Of a DNA stretch of 64,000 nucleotides, positions 33,935 to 45,650 are shown piece after piece. Made by a program: the position numbers and the translations under genes. This DNA is from Chinchilla lanigera. Lineage: Eukaryota; Chordata; Mammalia; Rodentia; Chinchillidae. The stretch's first letter is position 1. Each line of letters starts with the position of its first letter. The stretch lies in NCBI RefSeq assembly GCF_000276665.1, contig NW_004955448.1, forward strand, positions 299,987 to 363,986. Reading direction: 5' to 3'. The notes beneath the pieces are model-generated. The model did no database searches. It had not been told where the DNA came from and saw only the letters and a program-made list of their open reading frames with translations.

Positions 33935-35610
33935 TTTATTACTAGGAGCTTGAAATAAATACAAGTGCTTGCAGGTAAACACAAAGATTAAGAGAAAAGG
34001 ACTCCTTAGGAAAATTCTACATTCTATGTAGAGTACCTTTTAAACTCCCTCTGCCAATTTAAAGAAAGGATGGGGAAAAAAGTAGACCTGTTTTCTTTTG
34101 GAAGGTGATAGGAGATACTAGATAAAAAGACCAAGTAGACAATGCTACTGTTGAAATTGAAAGGCAATTATGGTTGACAATAATTAATCAACAGTATACT
34201 TCAAAATGGCTAACAGATTTTTAACTGTTTACAACACAAAGAAATAATAAATGTTTGAGGTGATGGATATGCTAATAACCCTATGTTCCATGATGTACAA
34301 TTATTATTTGTCAATTAAAAATAAATATATGTTTGTTTTTTTTTAAAGGGAGATTCTCTTAACTATAGGGGTAAAGCCTAACTGCTGACTCCTAGTAAGA
34401 TTTTGGGACATCAAATTAGAAGTGAAGGAAATGAAAAGAGGAATTTCTGCCAACTCTGAACATGGAAAAATGGGATGCCATAATACAAAACCACTTACTA
34501 CACATCAACCACAAATGGTTATGATTTGGCATTAGAACAACTGAGAACTGGAGCTGGGGACTTAGCTCAGTGGCAAAAGCGCCTGCCTGCCAAACTCAAG
34601 GTCATGAGTTCGATTCCTGGTACCAGAAGAAAAAACAAAAACTGAGAACTGAAATATATTTAGGAACTTCATTAGAACAAAATGCTTATGCCACAATATT
34701 TAATCTATTTAGTTTTAATATTAAGATTTATTTTTTTTCTTTCAGTGAGGTTAAGTAACAATTTAAATAATTATCAGGATGTATAAATGTACATCCACTC
34801 AGATGAAACATTACTGCTTATGTAAGTGGCTATCTAAGAAATATTTTGCATGTAATAAATATATTCTAAGTTTAGGTTAACAGGCACCATTCTGAGAAAA
34901 GTTTTTTGTAAGCAATAAATAAATTACATTCAATAAAACAAGGTGTCTACATCTGAAGTACAATACATCCTTAAATGTTTTCTTCATATAGCACCCAAAC
35001 TTCCAAACTGTTTAGAAAGTATATCTAAAAATATAACTCATACCTGTCATAAAAATTGCCTAGGGAAAAAAAAAATCAATTGAGGACAAATTTACAGCTT
35101 ATATTCTTAATTCCCCATTCAATAAAATACCAGTTGCCAATTTATTAAAGGTAAATGAACTGTATATATGCAACCTGCTAGTACTGAAAATCTGCTGTAT
35201 ACGTATATATTTAAACATCACTCTTTCTGATAGTATTTAAAATACTGCATCTCTGGTGCCAAACATGAAAACTATCGAGCATTTCATTTCCTTTGTTTTC
35301 ATACTTGCACACCTACTCTGACCCTTTTTATCTTTAACAGCCAGCCATCCAACATTTTGGTTTGGTTTTGCAAATACCCCTACTTATATCCCAACACAAA
35401 ACACTGACAATATTCCTTGGTAAACAAGAAAATCCCAGAACAGTCCGAGCATACGGCTTTGCTCCAAAAGTGTGGCACAGGCTAAATGATAAATAAAAAA
35501 AAAATCAATGCCCCTTATTGATGCAGTCAGAATGCTCCTGAGAGTCCATCACTTTGAGAATTTGCTGATGTAATCCTGAAGGAAGTTTCAACAGATTCTT
35601 CAGACAAGGA
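33935..35610 (-). other. C16orf87: Probable 3' UTR of C16orf87
   Basis: This follows the stop codon at 35611-35613 on the minus strand. It is AT-rich and almost free of old repeats, with only one young ID at 34551-34640. A minus-strand AATAAA signal at 33935-33940 would end the transcript, giving a UTR of about 1.7 kb. Other AATAAA-like signals exist upstream, so the end point is an inference. Confidence 0.45.
34551..34640 (+). repeat. ID SINE inside the putative 3' UTR
   Basis: ID flanked by AACTGAGAACTG on both sides, antisense to the gene. If the 3' UTR call is right, the mRNA carries an antisense ID. Confidence 0.9.
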
Positions 35611-35729
35611 TCAGAGAATAAGTCTTTGATTGATAATTTTTCTATTTATTTCTGCCAAGGCGACTGAAAACACGAAAGCCTTTTCATCAGAGAGGTTAGC
35701 ATAGATGTCAATTTCCTTTTCCTGTTTCT
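35611..35729 (-). CDS. C16orf87: C16orf87 exon 4 (terminal coding exon)
   Basis: Last coding part of the small UPF0547 protein. On the minus strand the acceptor CTTTTAACAG (ending at 35730) precedes AGAAACAGG. The first two bases complete the Glu codon begun by exon 3. The 119 bases encode the C-terminal 38 residues plus TGA: an acidic/basic lead ([12 protein letters not shown]), the block [17 protein letters not shown], and the end IINQRLIL. As far as I remember, this is identical in kind to the human protein. The segment is predicted to be helical. Its strong conservation suggests a protein-contact surface. The human protein has been reported in HDAC1/2 co-purifications; nothing here shows that directly. 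Confidence 0.95.
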
Positions 35730-36569
35730 CTGTTAAAAGAAAAAGGAAAAGCTTAATATGAAGGCAGTAGATGCAATCATTTTTAAAATGTTTTAATGCT
35801 CTGAAGTATTTTTTCAAATGACAGTAAGTATTATGCATATTATGACACATAATGTTATACTATAAAGTGAAATTTTTAAAAAAGTACAGAGGTACTGAAA
35901 TAAAGATGAGATAGTGACTATATAGCTTTATAAATACATAGTCTAATAGCTACACATTTCTCAAGAATATCATGTATTTCTTTGTCCTCACTAGTATGAA
36001 ATACCTCAACCAAAATTAAATTTCTCATCTTAGAAGATGGTCCCTTTTGAACATCAATGGTTACTTAATAAACATACTAACATCTTTTCTTTAGCCCTGC
36101 TGCAGGAAGTAAGAATAACCACATTTATTTCTATTTTTCCCCTCACAATTACAAATGGAATCCAAGTTCCTAGAAGAATTGAAAAAGAAAAAGCCCCTAT
36201 TAAATCACGAATCATCTGAAATTACAATTAACATCTTTATGTATATTTCTCCAAATTATTGTTTTCAGACTGTACTGTGATTCTAATTTTATTTGGGTTT
36301 TTTTTGTTTTGTTTTGTTTTGACATTTTAATCCAGGTTAAACACACATGTAATTTAGTCAAATCATTTTTCACAAAACTTTGTAAAAAACAGAAGTCCAT
36401 GCTCCCATGTACATTTCTTACTTTCTAGATTGTTTTTTTCAGTTTCTCCTTTTGTTTTTATAGAACCCTGACACTAACATTTTTTAAGATTTTGTACCTA
36501 AGAGGCTTTAAGCATTACATATTCACTGTCTACTGCAGTAATTTAGGATTTAATTGTTTTGCATCTCTT

Positions 36570-36729
36570 TTTTTTTTTTTTTTTTTTTTTTTTGAGACAG
36601 GGTGTCACTCTGCAGTTCAGGCTGGCCCTGAACTCTATGTAGCCCAAGCTGGTCTTGCACTCACAGCGATCCTCTTGCCTCAGCTTCCCAAGTGTTGGGA
36701 TTACAGGTGTGCGCCACCACGCCTGGCTC
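36570..36729 (-). repeat. B1 SINE (first of a tandem pair)
   Basis: Full minus-strand B1 with a long poly-T tail. It shares one outer 16-bp duplication with the next B1. Confidence 0.9.
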
Positions 36730-36732
36730 TAC

Positions 36733-36908
36733 TTTTGTTTTTCTTTTGTTTTGTTTTTTGAGACAAGGTGTCCATATGTACTGCTGGATGAGCTTTCTTC
36801 TGTAGTCCAGGCTGGCCTTGGTCTCCCCATGATGCTTCTGACTCAGGCAATCCCCCTGCCTCAGCCTCTCTAGTGCTGGGATTACAGGTATGTGCCACCA
36901 CAGCCAGT
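36733..36908 (-). repeat. B1 SINE (second of a tandem pair)
   Basis: A more diverged B1 in the same orientation. TTGTTTTGCATCTCTT occurs at 36554-36569, left of the first B1, and at 36909-36924, right of this one. It is not present between the two. Confidence 0.85.
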
Positions 36909-37689
36909 TTGTTTTGCATCTCTTGCCCCACCATAAAAATTCTGCTTATCCTGTCAGCTTTTCATTTTCGCTAAATCACAATTTCAGTAACATCAATTTT
37001 CAACTGAATGTTGAACTTCAGTTCAATTTTCAAAATCACCATGATTATGAGAGTCATTTTTCCTGCATGTTGTTTTCCCAGAAGGGATTCTCACTTTTTA
37101 TTTGCTTAGTTTGCATTTCAAATTCAACTCCAACTCTTTCCTAGTTGTAGAAATTGGTCAGGATGTTAAAACAGATGAGGTATTTTATCAGCTTTATCTT
37201 TTTGAAGAAATCATTCCAAGTCTTCCAGCCTGCTCCAATCTGAAATCATTGCTCTCTAGGCCTACTGCACAATTCATCTTCTTCAACATCACACTGGAAC
37301 TTCTTATCTCCCTCCTCCTGTTAGGTCCTTTCTATGCTGGATTCCAGTACCTTCCTTGACTTCCTTCATCTTGGTGGTATGTAATTTGCAGTAGCTTCTT
37401 GAGAAAAGGAGAATGAGTAGCAAAATTTTTGAAACACTGATTATCAGAAAGTATATTCAGTTTATCTTGAGCAAAAACTTGTAGGGTTCCCCTCAGAATT
37501 GGTAAGGCAAAAACTGTCTTTTGGCTGGCCCTACTGTTGAAAAAACCCAAAACCTTCTTATAGATATTTAAAAAACTACTGCTAACTTTATATTCAGTGA
37601 CATACACAGATCCTCTAAATAGATAACTAAATGAGTCTGACAAATGCATATACCCATGTAACTCAAAACACAATTAACACAGAAAATTT

Positions 37690-37930
37690 CCTTCACTCCA
37701 GAAAATCCTTCATGCTCTTTTCTAGTCAACCCTGACTTCCACCAGTACCACTGTACTGACTTCTATTACCATACATTCACTGTCTTTTTTTAAATATTTG
37801 AATAAATAGGATCATGTATTCTTTTGTGCCTACCTTTGTTGGCTCAGTGTGTTTATCAGTCAATATTAATTCATATAGTCTGCTGATTGCTAGGCACTAT
37901 TCCATTGTATTAATTCTAATACCATTTTGA
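37690..37930 (-). mobile_element. Possible old L1 fragment
   Basis: Contains the pattern of a minus-strand L1M 3' part (TTTGTTGGCTCAGTGTG, GGCACTATTCCATTGTAT). It is diverged, so the call is tentative. Confidence 0.4.
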
Positions 37931-38016
37931 TTCATCTTTTTCCCCCCCGAAAACCTACAAAATTTTCTCTTTAACCAAAGATATGGAATGATATGCTTTG
38001 ACATCACTTCCATTTT

Positions 38017-38117
38017 TTCTTTTTTTTTTTGTTTTTTTTTTCCGGTACCGGGGATCAAACTCACAACCTTGCGCTTGCCGGTGAGGCGCTGTGCCGCTGA
38101 GCTAAATCCCCAGCCCT
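38017..38117 (-). repeat. ID SINE
   Basis: Minus-strand ID with CCGGTACCGG, flanked by ATCACTTCCATTTT at 38003-38016 and 38118-38131 (exact, 14 bp). Confidence 0.95.
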
Positions 38118-39302
38118 ATCACTTCCATTTTAACTATCCACTGGATCAAGAGTTTCATGGTCCTTTTAATATAGAAACTCAATGTCCTTCAGGCTTAGGA
38201 AATTCTGTTGAAATATTTCACTGAAAACTGCCTTCTACACCATCCTCTATGCTCTTGTTCTGAAACTTCAGTTATTTATAGATGTTACACTTCAGGCTGG
38301 TCCTCTAAATTTCATATCTTTTCCTTTCCTTTTTTTCTTTTCATCTCTTTTCCTACTGTTATAGTTTCTGGAATTGTTCTATTGGTTTTGGTTTCCTTTT
38401 CTTCTGTTAATCACATGTTTGAATTTTTTAAAATATATTTTAAAGCTCCTATTTTGAGATTCATTTTCCAGGTACCTTCCTGACCTGCACAACTGCCTTT
38501 CAAATCCCATCTTTCTTTATCATACATTCTTTTGCTAAGGAGAGTAATGATAGTTTTTTTTTCTTCTCCCTGCAAAAACTTTTCTCCAAATTACTTTTTC
38601 TCTCCTTGGGATTTAGGTTCAGTCTTTCACAATAAATTTTTTCTTCTGCATATCTAGGTAATTCCTGATAATACGTTCACATGTAGAAGTGTGAGCAAAA
38701 AAGTTGATTATAAGCATGTGCACCTGAAGAGAGATAACTATAGTTATCAGATCACAAAATTCTAACTAGGCTATTTCTTTGTGAAATTGCTTACAACAGT
38801 ACGTATTTTTATTTTAGGCCTTTTCTCTTAGGCTCTTCAGATTCCCTATAGAAATTACTTTTAATCTCTTTTACCTGCAAGATATAGTAAACCTAATCAG
38901 AGAACTTATATTTTCTAGGGCTTAGTGTTATATCCTTGCTCTCAATAATGCCTGGTGTTCCCTAGGTTACAGACTGCTTCATCTTACCTTTTTCAAAAGA
39001 TAAACTGAGGACATAGGGGACTTTATTTTTCTTTTTTCCTATTCTTTTCAAACAGAAAACCATACTGATGTTTTTAAAAAATTTTGTTTCTTAGACACAT
39101 TATCAGGTTTTCCCTAGTTCATATTACAAAACAGTTAAAGCTTGCTCCAAAATTTAAATGTTTTAAGAGCAGAGAATAAAAACAGAACTAAATTAGATAC
39201 TTAGCCTTAGGAAGTATTACCAAAGAATTCTAAAATATACAGATATTTCAAAGCTCGTAGCTCCTATCCATGTTCTATTTAGAGAACAATAGTCTGCATC
39301 AG

Positions 39303-39520
39303 GATTGGCAAACAGCAATCTGGGTGCCAAATTTCACTGCCTGTTTTTAAAATAATGTTTTACTGGAACACAACTATGCTCACTCATTTACATATAGTTT
39401 ATGGTTGCTTTACAGCTACAATGACAGAGCTGAGCAGCTGTGACAAGGACTGTATGGTCCACAAGCCTAAAGTATTTACTGTATTATTCTTTGTGGGAAA
39501 AGTTTGCTGACTCCCCTGTC
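39303..39520 (-). mobile_element. hAT-Charlie MITE (MER1-type)
   Basis: About 220 bases with inverted ends CAGGATTGGCAAAC and GTTTGCTGACTCCCCTG. The interior blocks are typical of mammalian CAGGGGTCGGCAAAC elements (TACTGGAACACAACTATGCT, AAGTATTTACTGTATTATTC). Flanks TCTGCAT and TCTACAT are the remains of the 8-bp duplication. Non-autonomous. Confidence 0.75.
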
Positions 39521-40420
39521 TACATTAAAATATTCCATTTTATGCTACAAAATAGCGCTGAGCTAGTTTGTGCAATTTGTATCCAAAAAATTTAAAAGCA
39601 TATCTTATTCTAGAAATAGCTTTCTTAAAAACTTTCTACAGTAAACTGAAAATGCCTGAAAAACATCTGCAGCCAAATAAATCCTTTTTTCAATTTAATC
39701 ATGAAATAAAAATTCAAGCCTATATGTATAAAGTCCTAGCACAGTTGGACAGACTTTGATAAACCAACTAAAACAACTGTCATCATCTCCTCTGACCAGC
39801 AGAAGCATTCCTTCTGTTCTTTCAGTTAGATTCCTTTTACTTCAACCGAAAAGAATATTCTGGTTTTTGGATCAACCAGTATTTCTCTTTTCTTTCTTCT
39901 CTGTTGACTTCTTTACCCAGTGTCCCTTCTAAAATAGTCCCTGATAGACTTTCTGATGATCTCATTATTAAAGAAACACATTCAACTAATCAAATAACTC
40001 AAATTCTCTGACACAAGCGAAAAAAATAGTAAGAAGTATTCAAAAATTAAAGAGTATCTAAGTACAGCCTTCACAGGATACAGTCAATTATATCAACATC
40101 ATAATGATATAAACTTTATTTCTTTAGTCACACATTAAGGTAACTGTAACTATGATACAAACCCATGACACCTGTGAAGTTATTTTCCCTAATGGACAAT
40201 ATAGTTAGTTACACCTGGCCGCCATCAATAGCAGGTCTTTATTCAAATAAAAACATGCAAAGCAAATGGTAAATAGTAGAAAATTCTGTGTCTCAACAGA
40301 AACTTACATTTACACAGAAAACAACTGAGTTCCTAAGACTAAATATCTGAAGAAAAGCAAAGCAAAATACAAATGATGTTAAAGATCATAAATCTCTTTC
40401 ACTGAAGATCAAATAATTTT

Positions 40421-40577
40421 ATTTTGTTTTGTTTTTTGTCTTTTTGAGACAGGGTCTCGCTATGCAGTGTAGGCTGGCCTTGAGGTTACTTTGTAGCCCA
40501 GGCTGACCTCGAACTCACAACAATCCTTCTGCCTCAGCCTCCCGAGTGCTGCGATTACAGGTGTGCACCACCACACC
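40421..40577 (-). repeat. B1 half of an ID-B1 dimer
   Basis: Full minus-strand B1 whose 5' side abuts an ID in the same orientation. Both lie inside one 16-bp duplication. Confidence 0.9.
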
Positions 40578-40663
40578 CAGCTTTTCTTTGGTACTAGGAA
40601 TTGAACTCAGGACACTGAGCTTGCCAGGCAGGCGCTTGTGCCACTGAGCTACATCCCCAGCCC
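40578..40663 (-). repeat. ID half of an ID-B1 dimer
   Basis: Minus-strand ID joined through a short AAAGAAAA linker to the B1. The outer repeats are AAGATCAAATAATTTT (40405-40420) and AAGATGAAATAATTTT (40664-40679). Confidence 0.9.
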
Positions 40664-40739
40664 AAGATGAAATAATTTTGACAGCAGTTTTTAGAGAATT
40701 ATAAAGAACAATTATTCCTTTTTTCATTAATTACTGTCT

Positions 40740-40872
40740 TGAAAATACTCCCTCCCCTTACACAGGATCTTACTATATTGCCCAAGCTGTTCTCAAATCT
40801 CCAGGTTCAAGTGATCTCCCTGTTAGCATCCCAAGTAGGTGGGACTATCAGCACACACCACTGTACCAAGCT
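40740..40872 (-). repeat. Old 7SL-type monomer
   Basis: GGATCTTACTATATTGCCCA, TTCAAGTGATCTCC and GTAGGTGGGACTATCAGCAC give a proto-B1/FLAM-like monomer without the internal duplication. Confidence 0.65.
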
Positions 40873-41582
40873 GAAAGTGTCATTTTAAGAAGGATATTCA
40901 TAGGCATAGAGAGGTACATTATGCTATCCTGTTATTCTTTGTTGAAATTTTTTGTGATAAAACTTTTTAAAAGATATATATACATATGAGATAAAGATAT
41001 CTTTAGAAAAAGAAAAGCTGAAGTTTTAACAGCTAAAAACCAGTCATTGGTAGACACATTACTTGTCAAAGAACAAAGGAGAATGCCTATAGGAAGAAAC
41101 AGAAATTCACTCTGATCAGGAAGAATTTACCTAACTATGCAAAAGCTGCCTCAATGTAGGAACACACAAATCCTCCCAATATGCAATTTAAAAACTCATA
41201 TCAAGAAAATTTAAATAGTAAATGTTTTAAATTCATAGTATAACAGTTTTAAATTAAGTCTTAATTTGGTCTTGTCTATTAAAAAAAAACTACAGTAAGT
41301 TTATTAGGCTTCTCAAAGATGTCCAATATGAATTATTACCTCTGAACTCTACTACCATCAGTTTATAGCAAACTAGATTTTACTTATTTGAAGTCTTTAG
41401 GGTTCCACTAAGAATTTCTGTATTTTTTAAAATTAAGCATCTACCACAGAGGGAATGCTTTCAAACTAAAAGATGACTTATTATTTAACTACAGGAGCTC
41501 AAGGCCTCCACTTTCTTCACTACTATCTGAGATCTCTGATCAATTTAATACTTGAGAAAAAGCTGCTTAGATTTATTCATAC

Positions 41583-41765
41583 CTCTTTCTTCCTCATGTT
41601 TTTTGGCAGATGCACTTTTAGGTCTTCCTCTTCCTCGTCTGATATGATCTGAATGGCTGTTACTTCGAGACCTCTTTCTGTTTTCTAAATCTTTATTTAC
41701 TGTAGAATTTATCTTCTCTCTCCTAACTCTCTCTGTTCGCCTCCTCTTGGCCTCATGCTTGTTTT
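41583..41765 (-). CDS. C16orf87: C16orf87 exon 3
   Basis: Internal coding exon of 183 bases on the minus strand, with acceptor CCATACAG before 41765 and donor G|GTATG after 41583. Its phase begins by completing a Glu codon from exon 2 and ends one base into the Glu codon finished by exon 4. It encodes about 61 residues of very basic, low-complexity sequence. [17 protein letters not shown] is a likely bipartite nuclear signal. A serine/arginine patch [12 protein letters not shown] follows, then RRGRGRPK, which contains the GRP core of an AT-hook, then a charged KKHEEERE tail. The composition suggests nuclear, possibly DNA-contacting, function. A decayed copy with flanking intron lies upstream of the gene (61080-62290). 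Confidence 0.95.
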
Positions 41766-42411
41766 CTGTATGGGTGAATAAAAGCGATATATTTTAGGGC
41801 TTAGCAAGAACTGTGTGCCCAAATTTTCATTGTCTTCCTTCTGTTTTCTAAAGAGCACTAGGATAAACTTCCTGGCATATTTTATAGAACTGCAGCATAT
41901 ATGCCTCCCTCAGCCACACAGAAAAAAAGAAATAACAGAATTCAGATTCACAAAATCTATGAGTTACGAGGAATGTTAGAAGGCAAAACCAGTTTTTTCA
42001 TTTGACTACTTTAATTTCAGCCCTTACAAATTCAATCAATTCCACAGCAATCTTTCTGCATTTTTTTGCTCCTGTTTCCAGCTAAAAATGGTGAAATCAG
42101 GAAAGGGGAAAAAAATTGCAATCCTTTTTGTACTCTGATTACAGACTGAAATATGTCAAATATGCAGAAGCAAAACTGACCTTAGACATTATACATTAAC
42201 ATTCTAATAAAAATTAGAGAGCATCCACAGAAAATATTTTTGAAACACTAAAAAAGGAAATAGCATTCACTGATGAAGTACCTACTAAGAGAATATTGTT
42301 CCATAAATGGAACAGTAATAGAGGAAATTTACGGAAGGGTCATTTAATTAATTAAAAAAGTTATCCATCCACTCCAAACAAAAATGCTAAATATGACAAA
42401 AACATAAAAAG

Positions 42412-42640
42412 TAAGCCCAGAATGGTGACATACACCTGTAATCCAAGTTACTCAGGAAGCTGAGGCAAAAGGATCATAAATCCAAAGACAGACTGGGTAA
42501 CTTAGCAAGACTCTGTCTCAAAATAAAATTTGAAAAAGGGGACAGAGGGAAGTAGGCATGTAGCTGTGTGCTACAGCACATGCTTAATAAGCATGAGACC
42601 TTGGCCTCAATTTCCTGTACCACACACACACAAAAAAAAA
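42412..42640 (+). repeat. B1-ID dimer SINE
   Basis: A B1-like monomer (42412-42535) followed by an ID-like unit (42545-42620) and a CA/A-rich tail. It is absent from the upstream duplicate at 62080-62140, so it either arrived after that duplication or was lost from the copy. Confidence 0.75.
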
Positions 42641-42999
42641 CAAAACAAAAACTTGTTTTATTATATATCAGAATCAAAACGAGAAAAAGAATTCCCTAAA
42701 TGCCTAAAGTCATAGCGTAAAGGGGTAAAACAAATCGGAAAATTCGTATCTCCAGAACTAAAGAAAATAATAAAGTTAAAAAGTACAGTAAACTACTATA
42801 AAAACAGAAAAAAGAAGAAGGTAAAACAGTAACAATTATCTCTAAATACCATACATATCCTTGGACAATTAGTTCTAAACCTGAGATTCAACATATACTG
42901 GACGACACAAGAACATTATTAGAAAGTTATCAAAGACAACTAGGGTCTGTTAAAACACTGAGGGTCTAACTTTGAAAGGTATCCACTGACCATGATAGC

Positions 43000-43680
43000 A
43001 TTAGGGACAGCTAAGATAGGAGGAAATATAGTAGGCAGTCAGACAGGGCTGGGCCCTCTATGGAGTAAGTGCAAACGATGAGAATGCATCAGGACTGTAG
43101 CTGGAGGTGCACCTGAAGATTAAAAGTTATAATGGCTAGTTATACATACTTCCCTAAGGGATGAATGAAGATTTGGGATTATTGGTATCACCCTTTTGAG
43201 ATTTCCCAATATCTCATTGGGGTGGGCCATCCTCTCCCATCTACTAAGACTATTAAAACTAAAGACAAGACTAAGACTACAGATTATTGACCCAGGTTAA
43301 TGATGTCACCCGTGTACCCTTGTGACCATTGGATCAATAGTGCCCAAGCAAATATATTGGCAGTCTTATTGATCAGAACTTTGACCCATGTTGTACCTGC
43401 CTCATCATTTTGCTATAGATTTTGCTGTCTCTTGGGAGCTATCCTACTCCGCATTCCTTTTCTCCCTAATATAATAAATAAATTTTCCTACTTTTGGGTT
43501 GTTCCTTAGAATTCATTTTTCAACTTCAGGAGAGTCTTTTTTTGTGTGTGGTACCAGGAATTGAACTCATGACCTTACATTTGTAAGGCAGGCGCTGTGC
43601 CACTGAGATATATCTCTCATTCTTCAACTTCAAGGGACACAAATCAGTACTTGACATCTAGCATTTCCCCTATATCAATA
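43000..43680 (+). mobile_element. Candidate ERV LTR, split by an ID
   Basis: The region 43380-43520 has an R-U5-like look (GCTGTCTCTTGGGAGC, AATAATAAATAAA-type signal at about 43470, then TTTTGGGTTGTTCC). Flanking ends were not resolved, so this is only a candidate. Confidence 0.35.
43535..43622 (-). repeat. ID SINE
   Basis: Minus-strand ID with a T-rich tail. TTTTTCAACTTCAGG to the left and ATTCTTCAACTTCAAGG to the right mark the target duplication. Confidence 0.9.
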
Positions 43681-43756
43681 GGACAATCTGAACATCAATT
43701 ACAAAAAAATTAACTGTAACAGACTGAAACATATTAATGAAGTATTTATCCTACTT

Positions 43757-43912
43757 TTTCTTTCCTTTCTTTTTGAGACAGAGTCTCACAGCATATTTTA
43801 GGCTGACCTTGAATTCACTGCATAGGCCAGACTGGCCTTAAACATGTGACGACCCTCCTGTTTCAGTGTTCAAATGCTGAGATTACAGGTATGCACCACC
43901 ATGCCTGGCACT
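43757..43912 (-). repeat. B1 SINE
   Basis: Diverged minus-strand B1 with TTTTTGAGACAGAGTCTCAC and a head at CCACCATGCCTGGC. Confidence 0.85.
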
Positions 43913-44229
43913 TATCCTGCTTTTTCCATTCAAACTGTATCACTTATTTGTAAACCAAACAGCAGATGAAGGGAAGCTTTCTAGTTTACAATTATTAAAG
44001 GTAATAAATAAAAAAGATTGATAGAATCAAAGAATTATTTCTCAACCCGTCACACTAAAAGATCTAAGCACTACACATTAACTGCTAACATCACTAAAAG
44101 AGAAATAAGCAGAATTTAGGAGTCTACTGACAGAAGTACGTAATTGCTACCTATTAAGTAGTCATGTTATAAAAAATCCAGCAACTATTTTATCAATGCT
44201 TAGATCCATGCTTTCCTAACAGATAAGTG

Positions 44230-45650
44230 GTGTGGGTGTATGATGATGATGATGATCATGACTTTGACGTTGGTCATGTGAGCTAAAGTTCCTGTGACTG
44301 TGAAAGGAAACAAGAATCAACTGATATGGACACAGGGAATGCAAACACTCGTAATTCAGATGACAAAGAAAACACCAATGTGAGTTCATATTTGACTAGC
44401 TGAAATGTTGCAAAATGGCCACAAAACCAAAAGGAATGATCCAAAAATATACTGAAGATCTTGGCAGGCATGAAATTTAACGGACAGAATGCCAGCACTA
44501 CCATTCATTGGAAACTTTAACAGATGAAATGCTACAAGATGCTGTTAAACGCATAAGGTTGAAATCCAAGTAAAATGTTCTATATGCACCATTACCCATA
44601 TTGAAAACTGTGTTTATTATGACACCTCACTAGCTGAACTGAAAGCATTCATAGGTCTGCTATATTTAGCTCAGATTTTTTATGGTAATCATAGAAATGT
44701 AAAGACTTATGGGCCAAAATATGGCATAACAATTTATGCCCTTGTAGATGCAAAGACTTATCCTGTTTTCAGTTTAGACATTTATCCTGGAACTCTGGTC
44801 CTTATTTATATAGTAATAAACCAAATGATGTGAATAAACTTTCTGCTCCTATCTCTCAACCCATTCAGAATGTGACACTTGACAATTGGTATTAATAGTT
44901 TCCAATAGATATTACTTTGCTAAAAGCACAAGTTGACCAGTGCAAGAACTGTACCCAGGAACAAAGCAGAAATTCCAAACGAAATCCCGCAATTTCAAAA
45001 CAGAGAATTGTATAGTACAATTTTTAGACTTCAGAAAGATATAACACCGGCTTCCTATATGGTAAAGAAAAAAACAAATTGGTACTGCTGATGTTGACAT
45101 TTCACCATGATGGAAATATTGATAATGAAATCTTGACAAAATGGAAACTTTCAACAACAAAACCAAAGGTAGAGCAGATGTTGCTGATGAGTTATACAGC
45201 AACTGTGATGTCACTTGAAACACAAATCACTGCCCAATAGTTGTGTTTTACTCAATCCTAAACATATGTGGCATAAATAGTTTGACAGTTTCAAAAGAAA
45301 ATGAGTGCAAAATATCATAGAGAAATTTTCTTAAGAGGACTAGGAATGGAACTCATAAGACATCATTTACAGCAAAGGAAAACCAAGACGTCTCTGTCCA
45401 GGGAACGATGCAAAGAAATTGTGGAGCACGTAAGTGAGCTGGCAGGTAAACAGGCAGGCACAGTATCACAAAGACCCACTACAAAAACAGGAAAACAAAA
45501 AAGAAGTCAAGCATGCCCTATGAGAAAGGACAGGGAAACAAAACATATGTGCTATCAGTGTAAGTGATACTTGCGTATGGAATGTGCAACTGTCATGAGT
45601 GAAGACTGCCTTGGATGACAGTTGAAGCAATGCTCATTTCTGTGGTAGAC
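44230..45650 (+). pseudogene. piggyBac transposase remnant (PGBD-like)
   Basis: A decayed piggyBac-family transposase, antisense to C16orf87 in its intron 2. Translated in pieces it gives an acidic N-terminus (44230-44370) and the conserved ELKAFIGLLYL..NHRNVK block (44636-44710). Then come DAKTYP (44747) with the first catalytic Asp, VTLDNWY (44872) with the second, KNKLVLLMLTFHHDG (45070), the ADVADELYSNCDVT block (45170 onward) with the third, FYSILNICGINS (45247) and a cysteine-rich tail CYQCK..CATVMSEDC (45546-45610). About 80-100 residues are missing between the GLLYL block and the first Asp. Stops and frameshifts are many, so it is not a domesticated gene. Confidence 0.85.

Larger units (their letters stand above)
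35730..41582 (-). other. C16orf87: C16orf87 intron 3
   Basis: 5.85-kb intron with donor GTATG at 41582-41578 and acceptor CAG at 35732-35730. It holds B1s at 36570-36908, an ID at 38017, a hAT element at 39303, an ID-B1 dimer at 40421 and a B1-like monomer at 40740. An L1-like fragment on the minus strand (about 37690-37930) is uncertain. The rest shows nothing I can name. Confidence 0.9.

Noticed and set aside
45301..45567. 88-codon open frame as a domesticated piggyBac-derived gene
   Set aside because: Upstream catalytic regions are full of stops and a large internal segment is missing, so this is only a surviving shard.
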